NCBI GenBank assembly: GCA_902793465.1
Contig: CADBDT010000023.1
Coordinates: 1-43,855 of the forward strand
Direction of reading: 5' to 3'
Length of the DNA stretch: 43,855 nt
Source of the DNA: an uncultured Coriobacteriaceae bacterium
Lineage (GTDB): Bacteria; Actinomycetota; Coriobacteriia; Coriobacteriales; Atopobiaceae
Shown here: piece after piece, positions 23,343-34,883 of the stretch
How positions within the stretch are numbered: the stretch's first letter is position 1
How the letters are laid out: the number at the start of each line of letters is the position of its first letter
Program-made: the position numbers and the translations under genes
Notes under the pieces: generated by a model
The model's input: the letters and a program-made list of their open reading frames with translations, nothing else
Databases searched by the model: none
What the model was told of the DNA's origin: nothing

Positions 23343-23381
23343 GCGAACTTAAAGGTTCGCGTCATACAGTGGTTGTATGAC
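23343..23381. promoter_or_regulatory. Two abutting dyads upstream of the tannase-like gene
   Basis: GCGAAC-N6-GTTCGC (23343-23348, 23355-23360) is followed with no gap by GTCATAC-N7-GTATGAC (23361-23367, 23375-23381). Both are perfect and end 24 bases before the ATG. They could be operator sites for a dedicated regulator or RNA hairpins in the leader. No regulator gene is adjacent. Confidence 0.5.
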
Positions 23382-23405
23382 AAAAGCGGGGCTTAGGAGG
23401 ACACA

Positions 23406-25271
23406 ATGTCGGTAACCAGAAGGCAGTTCGTAGGCGGGACGAGCGTAGCGGCAGCCATGCTGTTGGCGGCTTGTGGCTCGTCGCAAGGCCAGAGCCAAAG
23501 CCAATCCGCGAGCCAAGGAGCAAGCAACCAAGAGCCGGCCGCAATGGTTTCCAACCTTGCGCTGGACTCGTCCGCGTGGCAGTACGACGCCAACGACAAC
23601 GTGTACTACCAGCTTGGCGTCTCGTACTGCGAAAAGCCCGCAGACAAGAACTACGAAACGCTAGCCATCATTGTGCCAGCCGCCTACTTTAACGCAACCG
23701 ATAACGGCAACGGCACCTTTACCTGCGAGGTCAACAAGGATGCGAAGGTGGGATCCTACACTGCCGAGTCCGCTCCCATTGTTATGCCCATAAACACTCC
23801 TGGGTACTCGGCGCAAAGCCCCATGAGCGAGTATTCTTCCCAGGCGTCTTTAACTGGTGCCGGCATGGTGTACGTGCATGCGGGATGTAGAGGACGAGAC
23901 GCTGGTGCGCCGGCAGGCATCGTGGACCTCAAGGCCGCTGTACGCTTTTTGCGTTTTGTAGCAAAGCAGGTGCCGGGCAGTACCGATCGCATCTTTACGT
24001 TTGGCATGAGCGGCGGCGGTGCGCAGTCTGCGCTTATGGGCGCCACGGGCAACTCGGAGCTGTACGAGCCCTATCTCAGTGCCATTGGTGCCGTAAGTGG
24101 CGCAAGCGATGCGGTCTTTGGCTCCATGGACTGGTGTCCCATTACGGGACTCGATGTGGCCGACGAGGCATACGAGTGGATGATGGGCAGCACGCGTTCG
24201 GGCTTGTCGGATGAGGAGCAAAAGATCTCTACCGCACTTGCCCAGGCCTACGCCACCTGGGTTAACTCTGCCGGCATAGTAAACAAGCAGGGCTCGCCGC
24301 TTAAGCTTGAGGAGTCGAGCGACGGCACATATATGGCGGGAAGCTACTACGAGCAAATACGCGCGACCATAGAGGAGTCGCTTAACAACTTTTTGTCCGA
24401 TACCACGTTTCCCTACGACGCCGACTCTGCTGGTGGCATGGGTGGTATGGGTGGCGCAGGCGGTCCAGACGGTGGTATGGGTGGCGCAGGCGGTCCCGAT
24501 GGAGGCATGGGCCAAGGCCAGCGGCCCAAAGGAATGGACGGTGGTCCCGACGGCGGCATGGGAGGCGGCCAACGGCCGGAAGGCATGGGCCAAGGCGCAA
24601 ACAACATGGCAAATGCCGAGCAAAACGACAATATCTCGCGAACGCAAACAACGAGTGGCGTAAGCGTTTCTGGTACATACGAAACCGCGGCGGACTACAT
24701 TGCCGCACTCAACGCGAATGGGGAGTGGGTAAGCTACAACCAGGCCACCAATACCGCAACGATTTCTAGCGTGGCTGCTTTTTGCACTGCCCTCAAGCAG
24801 GCCTCAAAGAGTCTGGGCGCATTCGACCAGCTGGATCGCGGACAGGGCGAAAACACCCTCTTTGGACAGAATGGTAACGCATCGCACTTTGACGCAACGC
24901 TCGCTCAGATTCTCGCAGACCAGGGGAGCAGCTACGCGAGCGACTTTGTTGAAGACCTAAAGAAGACGGACGACCTTGGCTCAAGCGTCGCAACTCGCGT
25001 GAGCATGTATACGCCGCTCTATTACATATTGGAGACGCAGGAGGGCTATGGCCAAAGCAAGCTGGCCAAGCACTGGCGCATTCGCACAGGCATTGAGCAG
25101 GGCGATACGGCGCTTTGCACTGAGCTTAACCTTGCGCTGGGACTCCAGGCAAACACCAACGTGGAGTCGGTTGACTTTGCCACGGTGTGGGGACAAGGCC
25201 ATGCGCAGGCCGAGCGAACGGGTACGGCAAGCGAAAACTTTATATCTTGGGTTGCAAGCTGCATGAGCTAG
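23406..25271 (+). CDS. Secreted tannase-like alpha/beta hydrolase, Tat/lipoprotein signal
   Basis: A 621-residue exported esterase candidate. The N-terminus has twin arginines (RRQF, R5-R6) and a lipobox ending at C23 (LLAACGSS), so it is probably a Tat-exported lipoprotein. A Ser/Gln-rich linker follows. The nucleophile elbow is GMSGGGAQS (S202), and the C-terminal KHWRIRTG with the following GDTA resembles the catalytic-His region of bacterial tannases, which hydrolyse galloyl esters of plant polyphenols. Residues 342-400 are an unusual Gly/Met-rich insertion built from GGMGGAGGPD repeats. The substrate is inferred from family resemblance; feruloyl-type or other esters are possible. AGGAGG sits 7 bases before ATG 23406. 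It stands alone, with palindromes upstream and no terminator hairpin seen. Confidence 0.8.
   Translation: MSVTRRQFVGGTSVAAAMLLAACGSSQGQSQSQSASQGASNQEPAAMVSNLALDSSAWQYDANDNVYYQLGVSYCEKPADKNYETLAIIVPAAYFNATDNGNGTFTCEVNKDAKVGSYTAESAPIVMPINTPGYSAQSPMSEYSSQASLTGAGMVYVHAGCRGRDAGAPAGIVDLKAAVRFLRFVAKQVPGSTDRIFTFGMSGGGAQSALMGATGNSELYEPYLSAIGAVSGASDAVFGSMDWCPITGLDVADEAYEWMMGSTRSGLSDEEQKISTALAQAYATWVNSAGIVNKQGSPLKLEESSDGTYMAGSYYEQIRATIEESLNNFLSDTTFPYDADSAGGMGGMGGAGGPDGGMGGAGGPDGGMGQGQRPKGMDGGPDGGMGGGQRPEGMGQGANNMANAEQNDNISRTQTTSGVSVSGTYETAADYIAALNANGEWVSYNQATNTATISSVAAFCTALKQASKSLGAFDQLDRGQGENTLFGQNGNASHFDATLAQILADQGSSYASDFVEDLKKTDDLGSSVATRVSMYTPLYYILETQEGYGQSKLAKHWRIRTGIEQGDTALCTELNLALGLQANTNVESVDFATVWGQGHAQAERTGTASENFISWVASCMS
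24441..24500 (+). repeat. 30-bp tandem duplication inside the tannase-like gene
   Basis: Two adjacent 30-base units (24441-24470 and 24471-24500) differ at two positions and each encodes GGMGGAGGPD. Flanking Gly/Met-rich codons look like older, diverged units. Such in-frame repeats can expand or contract by slippage. Confidence 0.85.
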
Positions 25272-25281
25272 TGGGGCGCTG

Positions 25282-25427
25282 GCCGCGTCCGGCCGGCCAG
25301 ATGCACGCGGGTGCGTGCAGTCCCGGCTCACTTCACGCAACGGCGTGCGTTTCCGCCGCGTCCGGCCGCCAAGATGCACGTGCCTGCGTGCAGTTATAGC
25401 CAACCATACGCAACGACGTGCATTTTT
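25282..25427. repeat. Imperfect 73-bp tandem repeat between the tannase-like gene and glyA
   Basis: Units 25282-25354 and 25355-25427 share GCCGCGTCCGGCCG, then GATGCACG, GCGTGCAG, ACGCAACG and CGTGC in the same order. Each unit holds a TGCACG/CGTGCA hairpin. No coding potential was recognised. The rest of the 299-bp gap leads into the glyA leader, which has TATACT at about 25539-25544. Confidence 0.7.
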
Positions 25428-25570
25428 GGGCAACCAACCTAGACGAACCACGCGACCAAATCCGAATTGCCAAGCACGTGTATTTCAAACAATCTCGTTT
25501 GTTAGGTACGCAAAGCCGCTCGGGGCGTATATACTACCGTTGGCAGGAAAAACCTCCCGAAAGGTGAACA

Positions 25571-26824
25571 ATGGAATTTTCGTACCTCTCCGATCCCGAG
25601 CTCACGTCTGCAATTAGCGACGAGCTTACGCGTCAGCGCAACTCTATTGAGCTCATTGCTTCCGAGAACTTCGTGAGCCTGGCCGTTATGGAGGCCGTGG
25701 GATCTCCTCTTACCAACAAGTATGCCGAGGGCCTTCCTGGCAAGCGCTACTACGGCGGCTGCTGGGCGGTAGACGTTGTGGAAAACATCGCGCGCGATCG
25801 CGCAAAGAAGCTTTTTGGTGCCGGCTTTGCCAACGTGCAGCCTCACTCTGGCGCTCAGGCCAACTTTGCCGCTACCAGCGTGTTTGCCAAACCGGGAGAC
25901 ACCATTGTGGGTATGGACCTTTCCAACGGAGGCCACCTTACCCACGGCTCGCCGGCCAACTACTCCGGCAAGCTCTTTAACGTGGTGAGCTATGGTCTTA
26001 ACCCCGAGACCGAGCGCATAGACTACGACGACGTTGCCGCCAAAGTGGAGGCAAACAAGCCCAAGCTCGTAATTGCGGGCGCGTCGGCATACCCGCGTGT
26101 AATTGACTTCGAGCGCTTTGCCCAGATTGCTCACGACAACGGCGCGGCGCTTATGGTGGACATGGCCCACATCGCTGGCCTCGTGGCCACGGGTGCGCAT
26201 CCAAGTCCCATGCCTTACGCAGACGTGGTAACCACCACTACCCACAAGACGCTTCGCGGCACGCGCGGCGGCCTTATTCTGTGGAACGACGAAGACCTTA
26301 CTCGCCGCATGAACTCCGCGGTGTTCCCTGGCAGTCAGGGCGGTCCGCTGGAGCACGTTATTGCTGGTAAGGCCGTTGCCTTTGGCGAGGCCCTGCAGCC
26401 GTCCTTTGCGGACTACATTGCCAACGTGTGCAAGAACGCAAAGGCGCTCGGCCGCGGCATGGAGGCAAAGGGCCTGCGTCTGGTTACCGGCGGTACCGAC
26501 AACCACCTGCTGCTGGTAGACCTTACCACCGCTGGCGAGGACGTTACGGGCAAGGCCGCTGAGCACGTGCTGGACGAGGTGGGCATTACCGTAAACAAGA
26601 ACACCATTCCCGGCGAGAAGCGCAGCCCGTTTGTGACCTCGGGCATTCGCGTGGGATCCGCCGCCATGACCACGCGCGGCTTTGGCGAGGCCGAGGCCGA
26701 GCGCATTGGCGAACTCATTGGCATTGCGGTTACGAACCTGGAGGACGAGACCGCGCTCAAGGCGGTTAAGGACGAGGTCGCAGAGCTTCTGTCGGCACAC
26801 CCCTTGTATCCCGAGCTGGGGTAA
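25571..26824 (+). CDS. glyA: Serine hydroxymethyltransferase
   Basis: PLP enzyme converting serine and tetrahydrofolate to glycine and 5,10-methylene-THF, the main one-carbon entry. It has 417 residues, the normal length. Marks include IELIASENF (26-34), [14 protein letters not shown], and the PLP lysine K226 in [17 protein letters not shown] lies eight bases before the ATG. The next gene is upp, as in many Gram-positive genomes (glyA-upp-atp), but a long hairpin stands between them, so co-transcription is uncertain. Confidence 0.98.
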   Translation: MEFSYLSDPELTSAISDELTRQRNSIELIASENFVSLAVMEAVGSPLTNKYAEGLPGKRYYGGCWAVDVVENIARDRAKKLFGAGFANVQPHSGAQANFAATSVFAKPGDTIVGMDLSNGGHLTHGSPANYSGKLFNVVSYGLNPETERIDYDDVAAKVEANKPKLVIAGASAYPRVIDFERFAQIAHDNGAALMVDMAHIAGLVATGAHPSPMPYADVVTTTTHKTLRGTRGGLILWNDEDLTRRMNSAVFPGSQGGPLEHVIAGKAVAFGEALQPSFADYIANVCKNAKALGRGMEAKGLRLVTGGTDNHLLLVDLTTAGEDVTGKAAEHVLDEVGITVNKNTIPGEKRSPFVTSGIRVGSAAMTTRGFGEAEAERIGELIGIAVTNLEDETALKAVKDEVAELLSAHPLYPELG

Positions 26825-26848
26825 ACGATAAGAGATAGGTCCCGCTGA

Positions 26849-26925
26849 GGGCCACAAATAGGGGGCAGTCCCTTAGTTGTGGTTTTCCAAAACCGCAACT
26901 AAGGGACTGCCCCCACTTGCGGCCC
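26849..26925. repeat. Intergenic long inverted repeat, family C copy 1
   Basis: Arms 26849-26886 and 26889-26925 pair almost completely around a 2-base loop. They read GGGCCACAAATAGGGGGCAG... with the GGGGGCAGTCCC / GGGACTGCCCCC mini-palindromes and a GGTTTT-AAAACC tip. The element closely resembles the one at 34787. It lies 25 bases after the glyA stop. Confidence 0.92.
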
Positions 26926-26981
26926 GCCGTCAGCAGTACAATGGGCAGCAAAGTATTGTCACTCAGAAAGCAAGGACGCCC

Positions 26982-27626
26982 ATGCCAAACTACGACGCAA
27001 GCCGTCTGCACATTGTTGATCATCCGCTTGTTCAGCACAAGCTAACCCTGCTGCGCAACAAGAACACCTCCACCAAGGATGTTCGCCAGCTTGTGGGCGA
27101 GCTGGCAATCTTTGAGGGCTACGAGGCGTTGCGCGACCTCCCGTTGGAGGACGTGCAAATGGAGACGCCCCTCGAGCCAATGGTAGGCAAGCGCATTGCC
27201 GGCAAAAAGCTCGCCGTAATCCCCATACTGCGTGCGGGGCTGGGCATGGTGGACGGCCTGCTTACGCTCGTTCCCAGCGCCCGCGTGGGCCACGTGGGAC
27301 TGTGCAGAGACGAGAAGACCCACGAGCCAACAAGATACTTTTGCAAGCTCCCGCACAACATTCAGGACCGCACTTGTCTTGTGCTGGACCCCATGTTGGC
27401 AACGGGCGGCACGCTTGTTGACGCAATTCAGTTCCTGCGCAGCGAAGGCGTAGCGGACATCCGCTGTCTTACGATTGTATGCAGTCCCAAGGGCATAGAG
27501 CGCGTGCTCGACTCCGACGACGGGGTTAAGCTCTATACCTGCGCAATAGACAGGCAGCTCAACAAAGACGCCTACATCTTGCCAGGCCTTGGCGATGCCG
27601 GCGACCGCATTTTTGGCACGTTGTAG
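26982..27626 (+). CDS. upp: Uracil phosphoribosyltransferase
   Basis: Salvages uracil with PRPP to UMP in the cytoplasm. It has 214 residues, the family length. The PRPP-binding loop is LDPMLATGGTLVDAI (about residues 131-145), and the uracil-site ending GDAGDRIFGT is present. The frame opens earlier, inside the hairpin repeat, so ATG 26982 with AAGGA six bases before it is used. PRPP comes from Prs, encoded at the left end of the window. A tight stem-loop begins two bases after the stop. Confidence 0.97.
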   Translation: MPNYDASRLHIVDHPLVQHKLTLLRNKNTSTKDVRQLVGELAIFEGYEALRDLPLEDVQMETPLEPMVGKRIAGKKLAVIPILRAGLGMVDGLLTLVPSARVGHVGLCRDEKTHEPTRYFCKLPHNIQDRTCLVLDPMLATGGTLVDAIQFLRSEGVADIRCLTIVCSPKGIERVLDSDDGVKLYTCAIDRQLNKDAYILPGLGDAGDRIFGTL

Positions 27627-27627
27627 C

Positions 27628-27656
27628 CTATCAAGGGGGAGTACCCCCCTTGATAG
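27628..27656 (+). terminator. Stem-loop after upp, family B hairpin
   Basis: CTATCAAGGGGG pairs with CCCCCTTGATAG around a 4-base loop, starting directly after the upp stop codon. No T run follows, so it may work as a 3'-end stabiliser or a terminator of non-classical type. Same arm sequence as the elements at 37462 and 38379. Confidence 0.6.
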
Positions 27657-27695
27657 TCCCGCGCCAGCCCCGTCTATTTGGCGTTTATTTGAATA

Positions 27696-27724
27696 TTGGC
27701 ATTTTTTGCCCAGAAGACTAGAAT
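27696..27724 (+). promoter_or_regulatory. Promoter of the ATP synthase operon
   Basis: TTGGCA (27696-27701) and TAGAAT (27719-27724) with a perfect 17-base spacer lie 43 bases before the TTG start of atpI. Transcription would begin near 27731. This excludes the longer ATG-started version of atpI. Confidence 0.7.
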
Positions 27725-27767
27725 GGGGAAAGTTTTTGAGCAATGTGCGTCCTTATGGAGGTGCGCC

Positions 27768-28091
27768 TTGGAGTGGCAGATCGTGTTGTTAGGGTCTGTC
27801 GTTGGCGTTGTGGGTGCGCTCCCGTCGGCGTATTTGCTCGAGCAGGCGTTAAGGAAGGAGCGCTCGGTTAGCGTTGCCAAAGGCCTTGTGAGCATTATGC
27901 TTTCGTTTGCCATGCTTTCGGGTGCCATATTTGCGGTTTGGCTGGTGGCGCGCACTCACGTTCTTGTCTTTGGCGTATGTGTAGTGACCTCGTTCTTGCT
28001 CGTATGGGTGGTTGAAGCCATAAGAGCATGCTACGATGCCCGGCGTGGAGTTTGTAGGGAAGAAAGGAAGAGCGGTGAATCCTCTAGATAA
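27768..28091 (+). CDS. atpI: ATP synthase protein I-like membrane protein
   Basis: A 107-residue hydrophobic protein with about four membrane helices (first IVLLGSVVGVVGALPSAYLL) and a basic tail. Sequence similarity to AtpI is weak, as is usual for this fast-evolving protein. The assignment rests on topology, length and first position in the atp operon. AtpI helps assembly of the c-ring. TTG 27768 is chosen because GGAGG stands 6 bases upstream and the operon promoter lies at 27696-27724. It overlaps atpB by 17 bases. Confidence 0.75.
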   Translation: MEWQIVLLGSVVGVVGALPSAYLLEQALRKERSVSVAKGLVSIMLSFAMLSGAIFAVWLVARTHVLVFGVCVVTSFLLVWVVEAIRACYDARRGVCREERKSGESSR

Positions 28092-28878
28092 GCTCGGTGA
28101 GGAGATGGATGAGCTCGTATCGAGCTTCGATTCTACCCCGATTTTTGGTGACCTTACCGTTGGCCTAACGCAGTACACCTTTTGGATGTTTGTGGCCATA
28201 TTGGTGCTGCTTATAATTGTTTTTACGTTTAAGAAAAAGCAGGCTGCATCTGGGCTCGTTCCCAAAGGGCGTTTTTTGAACGGCGTTGAGTTTGTGGTGG
28301 AGTATTGCCGCGACGACCTGTGCAAAGGCCTGCTGGGCGATACGTGGCGCAAGCACTTCCCGTTTATTGCGTCCATATTCTTTTTTATTCTGGTAAACAA
28401 CATTATTGGCATTATTCCTGGCTGCAAGCCGGGAACCGGCTGCATTGGCACGGCAGGCGCACTGGCCCTGGTGTCGTTTATTTACTTTATTGTTATGGGT
28501 GTGCGCGCAAAGGGTCCCATTGGCTATCTTAAGAGCCTTGCGCCCGCTGGCGTGGGATTCCCCATGAACGCCCTTGTGTGGCTCATCGAGGTGTTTTCCA
28601 CCTTCCTGCGCCTTATTACCTTGGCCGTTCGTATATTTTGTAACCTCTTTGCAGGCCACGTGGTAATGGGCGCCTTTGCCCTGCTGGCAAGCCTGTTTAT
28701 TGAGCCATTGTTGCAGGGCTTTAGCATGCAGGCGCTCGGCAATGCTGGCGCATCGGTGTTTTGGGTGGCAATCCTGCTCATAATCTATATGGTGGAAATC
28801 TTGGTTGCGGCCATTCAGGCCTACGTCTTTGCCTTGCTTTCGGCTGTGTATGTGCAGATTGCCGAGGGAGAAGAGTAA
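28075..28878 (+). CDS. atpB: F1Fo ATP synthase subunit a
   Basis: Membrane stator subunit forming the proton half-channels. It has 267 residues from the GTG at 28075 (AGGAAG five bases upstream). The essential arginine is R186 in ITLAVRIFCNLFAGH, corresponding to E. coli R210. Several transmembrane helices follow the expected order, ending MVEILVAAIQAYVFALLSAVY. The start lies inside the end of atpI, indicating coupling. Confidence 0.96.
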   Translation: MNPLDKLGEEMDELVSSFDSTPIFGDLTVGLTQYTFWMFVAILVLLIIVFTFKKKQAASGLVPKGRFLNGVEFVVEYCRDDLCKGLLGDTWRKHFPFIASIFFFILVNNIIGIIPGCKPGTGCIGTAGALALVSFIYFIVMGVRAKGPIGYLKSLAPAGVGFPMNALVWLIEVFSTFLRLITLAVRIFCNLFAGHVVMGAFALLASLFIEPLLQGFSMQALGNAGASVFWVAILLIIYMVEILVAAIQAYVFALLSAVYVQIAEGEE

Positions 28879-28931
28879 TAGTTTGGTATTCGGCGCGCCA
28901 GTTGGCACGCTGTATATAAGTTGTTTGGAAA

Positions 28932-28950
28932 TCGTCAGGTAGTCTGACGA
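28932..28950 (+). promoter_or_regulatory. Stem-loop in the atpB-atpE gap
   Basis: TCGTCAG/CTGACGA (7-bp stem, 5-base loop) lies 8 bases before the AAAGGAGG of atpE. In other bacteria, leader structures here help set the high yield of subunit c; that role is inferred. Confidence 0.45.
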
Positions 28951-28967
28951 AGGTAAAAGGAGGAATC

Positions 28968-29162
28968 GTGGGAGTTATTGGATACGGCCTTGGCGTTGTT
29001 GGTGCAGGCATTGGCATTGGTCTTGCCGCTTTTGGCGCAACGTCTTCCATCGCACGTCAGCCCGAGGTCGAGGGACGTCTGTTTACCATCTTCATTCTTG
29101 CATCGGCATTCGTCGAGGCACTCGCGCTTATCGGCTTCGTCGTAACGCTTATTGCTAAGTAA
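28968..29162 (+). CDS. atpE: F1Fo ATP synthase subunit c
   Basis: A 64-residue hairpin protein of the rotor ring. Helix 1 is glycine-rich (GAGIGIGLAAFGA), the polar loop is RQPE (30-33), and the ion-binding carboxylate is E50 in SAFVEALALIGFVV. Residue 51 is Ala, not the Ser/Thr that follows the Glu in sodium-binding rings, which suggests proton coupling. It starts with GTG behind AAAGGAGG, the strongest site in the operon, in keeping with many copies per complex. Confidence 0.97.
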   Translation: MGVIGYGLGVVGAGIGIGLAAFGATSSIARQPEVEGRLFTIFILASAFVEALALIGFVVTLIAK

Positions 29163-29201
29163 GCAAGGCACTGTACGACGATTCCAAAGTTGGAGGTTCG
29201 A

Positions 29202-29804
29202 ATGAACACAACAAAGCTAGGCTTTGCGGGGCGTATTGCAACCGCTGGTGCAATCGTGGCTGCTGCAGAGCTTGCTGCACCCACCATGGCCTTTGCGGCA
29301 GGAGCAGACATCCTGGTTCCCAAGCCTGCAGAGTTTATACCGGCGCTCATTGCGTTTATTCTTATTTGGGTCATTCTTGCCAAAATGGCATGGCCTTCCA
29401 TCCTTAAGGCCCTCGACGCTCGTCAAGAGAAGATCGAGAGCGACCTCAAGGTCGCCGAGGACGCAAAGGTAAACGCAGAGGAAAGCGCCCGCCAAAGCAA
29501 AGACGCCATCTCTGCCGCCGAGCGTGAGGCAGCCGACATTGTTGCCGCCGCAAAGCGCGAGGGCGAGGAGGAGCGCTCCAGGATTATTGCCGAGGCGCAG
29601 CAGAGCGCCGTTGAGCTTATTGCCAAGGCGCACGACGCCGTTGACGCCGAGCGCAAAAAGGCAATGGTTGAGCTCTCCAGCCAGGTGGTCGATCTTTCGG
29701 TAGAGATCGCGTCCAAGATCATCGGCGATGCCTTGGACCAAAAGGAGCAATACGAGTTGGCGCAGAAGTACCTCCTGGAAGTGGGGGACCTCAATGAAGA
29801 CTAG
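29202..29804 (+). CDS. atpF: F1Fo ATP synthase subunit b
   Basis: Peripheral stalk subunit of 200 residues. It has an N-terminal signal-like hydrophobic stretch ([19 protein letters not shown]), then the membrane helix ([19 protein letters not shown]) and a long charged coiled coil (about 70-185). Such N-terminal extensions occur in other Gram-positive b subunits. ATG 29202 is used because the GGAGG lies between it and an in-frame TTG 12 bases upstream. The end overlaps the atpH start by 11 bases. Confidence 0.95.
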   Translation: MNTTKLGFAGRIATAGAIVAAAELAAPTMAFAAGADILVPKPAEFIPALIAFILIWVILAKMAWPSILKALDARQEKIESDLKVAEDAKVNAEESARQSKDAISAAEREAADIVAAAKREGEEERSRIIAEAQQSAVELIAKAHDAVDAERKKAMVELSSQVVDLSVEIASKIIGDALDQKEQYELAQKYLLEVGDLNED

Positions 29805-30267
29805 TGCTGTGGACAAGCAGAAGATCGAGGAGTACGCTCGCTCGCTGCTCGAAGCGGCTCGGGGCGAGGGTCGCGCTCCGCTGGACATACAGCAAATACG
29901 CCATGCGGTAAAGTTCTCTCCCGAAGTGCTTTCGGTGCTTTCGCGGATGAAGCAAGAGCGTGACACCGAACTGCTCTCTCAGGTGTACGACGACCTAAGG
30001 ACCATGCTCGATTCCGAGGACGAGACCGTTACGGTGGACGTAACTACGGCCATACCCATGAATGCGGAGCTGAGGGCCAAGGTACGCGACAAGTGCGCCG
30101 CCGATTTTAATGCGCCTATATTCCTCGTAGAGCATGTTGAGCCCAAGATCATAGGCGGAATCATCCTAGAGGCACGCGGTAAGAGACGCGACGCATCCGT
30201 GCGTGCCCAGCTCGTCTCGATACGTAGGAACCTCTCTTCCAGCATTTATGGGAGGTGCAGAGTAGCT
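29794..30267 (+). CDS. atpH: F1Fo ATP synthase subunit delta, open into subunit alpha
   Basis: Subunit delta links the b stalk to the top of F1. From ATG 29794 (GGGGGA upstream, inside the atpF end) there are 158 codons resembling delta: [17 protein letters not shown] at the start and [20 protein letters not shown] near the end. No stop codon follows. The frame reads straight into MASIEHIDA, the alpha N-terminus, giving a continuous 726-codon delta-alpha frame to 31974. A TAG exists one frame over at 30263-30265, three bases before the alpha ATG, where a normal delta stop would be. A one-base indel near the end of delta would therefore explain the fusion. Delta here is also a little short (usual length about 175-180). 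Confidence 0.88.
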
Positions 30268-31974
30268 ATGGCATCCATAGAACACATTGACGCAGCGGCA
30301 ATAATGAGCGCGCTGCGCAAGGAGCTTGACGAAACAACCGTGGTGGCAGAGCGTCAGGAGGCGTCTACCGTTGCCGAGGTTGGCGATGGTATTGCCCATG
30401 TTACGGGATTGCGCAGCGCCATGAACGGCGAGCTCTTGCGCTTTACGAGCTCCGCAACCGGTCGCAACGTGTACGGCCTTGTGCAAAACCTCGACTCCAA
30501 CGAGGTGGGCGCGGTTTTGTTTGGCGAGGTAGACACCATTAGGGAAGGCGACGAGTGCACCACCACGGGACGCGTAATGGACATCCCCGTGGGGCGTGCC
30601 ATGCTTGGCCGCGTGGTCAATCCCCTGGGACAGCCTTTGGACGGACTCGGCCCCATAGCCACGGCCGAGCGTCGACCCGTTGAGTTTAAGGCGCCCGGAA
30701 TTATGGCGCGCCAGCCGGTGTGCGAGCCGGTGCAAACGGGCCTTGTGGCAATCGACGCAATGGTGCCCATTGGCCGCGGCCAGCGCGAGCTTATTATTGG
30801 CGACCGCAAAACGGGCAAAACCGCCATTGCCATCGACACCATCATTAACCAGCGCGACACCGATATTATTTGCATCTACGTTGCCATTGGCCAAAAGGCC
30901 TCCACGGTGGCGGGCATTCGCGAAACGCTCAGTCGTCACGGTGTGCTGGACAAGACCGTAATTGTGTCGGCAACCGCTGCCGATTCCGCGCCTTTGCAGT
31001 ACATCGCCCCCATGGCAGGCGCTGCCATTGGCGAGTACTTTATGTACAACGACGAAAACGGCAATCCTGCGGATGCAGAGCATCCCGGTGGCCACGTGCT
31101 CGTGGTGTACGACGACCTCTCCAAGCAGGCCGTTGCGTATCGTCAGATGTCGCTTACGCTGCATCGCCCGCCAGGACGCGAGGCATACCCTGGCGACATC
31201 TTCTACCTGCACTCCCGCTTGCTGGAGCGTGCGGTAAAGATGAGCGACGAAAACGGCGGCGGCTCCATGACGGCCCTGCCCATTATCGAAACGCAGGAAG
31301 GTGACGTTTCGGCGTACATTCCCACAAACGTTATTTCCATTACCGACGGACAGATTTACCTGCAGTCCAACCTCTTCTTCCAGGGTCAGCGCCCTGCAGT
31401 GGACACGGGACTCTCGGTAAGTCGCGTTGGTGGTTCGGCTCAGCTTGCCTCCATGAAGCAGGTTGCCGGTACGCTGCGCCTCGACCTTGCAAGCTACAGG
31501 GAAATGCAGGCCTTTGCGCAGTTTGGATCCGACCTCGACGCTGCCACGCAGCATCAGCTTACGCACGGAAGTCGCATGACCGAAGTGCTCAAGCAGGGTC
31601 GTTTTGCGGCACTTGACGTGGCAGATCAGGTTATCGTGCTGTACGCAGGCAAGGAAGGCTATCTGGACAAGCTCCCCATTGAGCAAGTATTACCCTTTAG
31701 GAAGGAGCTCGTTACGCGCCTGGCCGACTCGAGCTACACCAGCCTGCGCAACGATGTTCGCAAGGGCAAGATCGAGGGTAATGTGGAAGCGCAGCTCCGC
31801 ACGCTCTTGGACGAGGTGCAGGCCAAGTTTATTCCCAAAGACAATATCGACGTGGACTCCGGGGCCCTTAAGGCGGCTGCAGCCACAGCAAGCAGCTCCG
31901 AGGCAAAGGTGGCCGCAAAGGTGATCGAGCAGAGTGCTACCACCGAGGCCGATGCCACGACACCGCATCACTAG
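30268..31974 (+). CDS. atpA: F1Fo ATP synthase subunit alpha
   Basis: Non-catalytic nucleotide-binding subunit of the F1 hexamer. It has 568 residues from ATG 30268, longer than the usual 500-545 because of an Ala/Ser-rich tail ([17 protein letters not shown]). Walker A is GDRKTGKT (178-185), and [15 protein letters not shown] and [10 protein letters not shown] are intact. The frame is open upstream into delta. Independent initiation is supported by GGGAGG, though it is about 12 bases from the ATG, longer than ideal. Whether separate alpha, the fusion, or both are made cannot be told from sequence. Confidence 0.95.
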   Translation: MASIEHIDAAAIMSALRKELDETTVVAERQEASTVAEVGDGIAHVTGLRSAMNGELLRFTSSATGRNVYGLVQNLDSNEVGAVLFGEVDTIREGDECTTTGRVMDIPVGRAMLGRVVNPLGQPLDGLGPIATAERRPVEFKAPGIMARQPVCEPVQTGLVAIDAMVPIGRGQRELIIGDRKTGKTAIAIDTIINQRDTDIICIYVAIGQKASTVAGIRETLSRHGVLDKTVIVSATAADSAPLQYIAPMAGAAIGEYFMYNDENGNPADAEHPGGHVLVVYDDLSKQAVAYRQMSLTLHRPPGREAYPGDIFYLHSRLLERAVKMSDENGGGSMTALPIIETQEGDVSAYIPTNVISITDGQIYLQSNLFFQGQRPAVDTGLSVSRVGGSAQLASMKQVAGTLRLDLASYREMQAFAQFGSDLDAATQHQLTHGSRMTEVLKQGRFAALDVADQVIVLYAGKEGYLDKLPIEQVLPFRKELVTRLADSSYTSLRNDVRKGKIEGNVEAQLRTLLDEVQAKFIPKDNIDVDSGALKAAAATASSSEAKVAAKVIEQSATTEADATTPHH

Positions 31975-31993
31975 GAAAGGACACGCGTAGCTT

Positions 31994-34775
<2,782 letters not shown>

Positions 34776-34786
34776 CAGTACCTAAA

Positions 34787-34854
34787 CCACAAGTTGGGGC
34801 AGTCCCTTGGTTGTGTTTTAAAAACCACAGCCAAGGGACTGCCCCTAATTGTGG
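34787..34854. repeat. Intergenic long inverted repeat, family C copy 2
   Basis: Arms 34787-34819 and 34821-34854 (CCACAAGTTGGGGCAGTCCC... and complement) pair over almost their full length with a TTTT/AAAA tip. It is very similar to the element after glyA at 26849. It stands between atpC and the iron transporter gene. Confidence 0.92.
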
Positions 34855-34883
34855 CTCCAACAGCCACGGAGCGTAATGCTGCG

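Noticed and set aside
25502..26857. 451-codon open frame opposite glyA
   Set aside because: A shadow of glyA caused by biased third codon positions; glyA has clear motifs and a ribosome binding site, the antisense frame has neither.
27696..27767. ATG-started longer AtpI
   Set aside because: It would begin inside the operon promoter; the TTG at 27768 has GGAGG at correct spacing.
28968..29162. Sodium-type ATP synthase
   Set aside because: The ion-site Glu of subunit c is followed by Ala, and the usual Gln and Ser/Thr sodium ligands are not seen.
30166..31686. 506-codon open frame opposite atpA
   Set aside because: A shadow of a certain gene; low-complexity His/Arg/Cys-rich product with no family resemblance.
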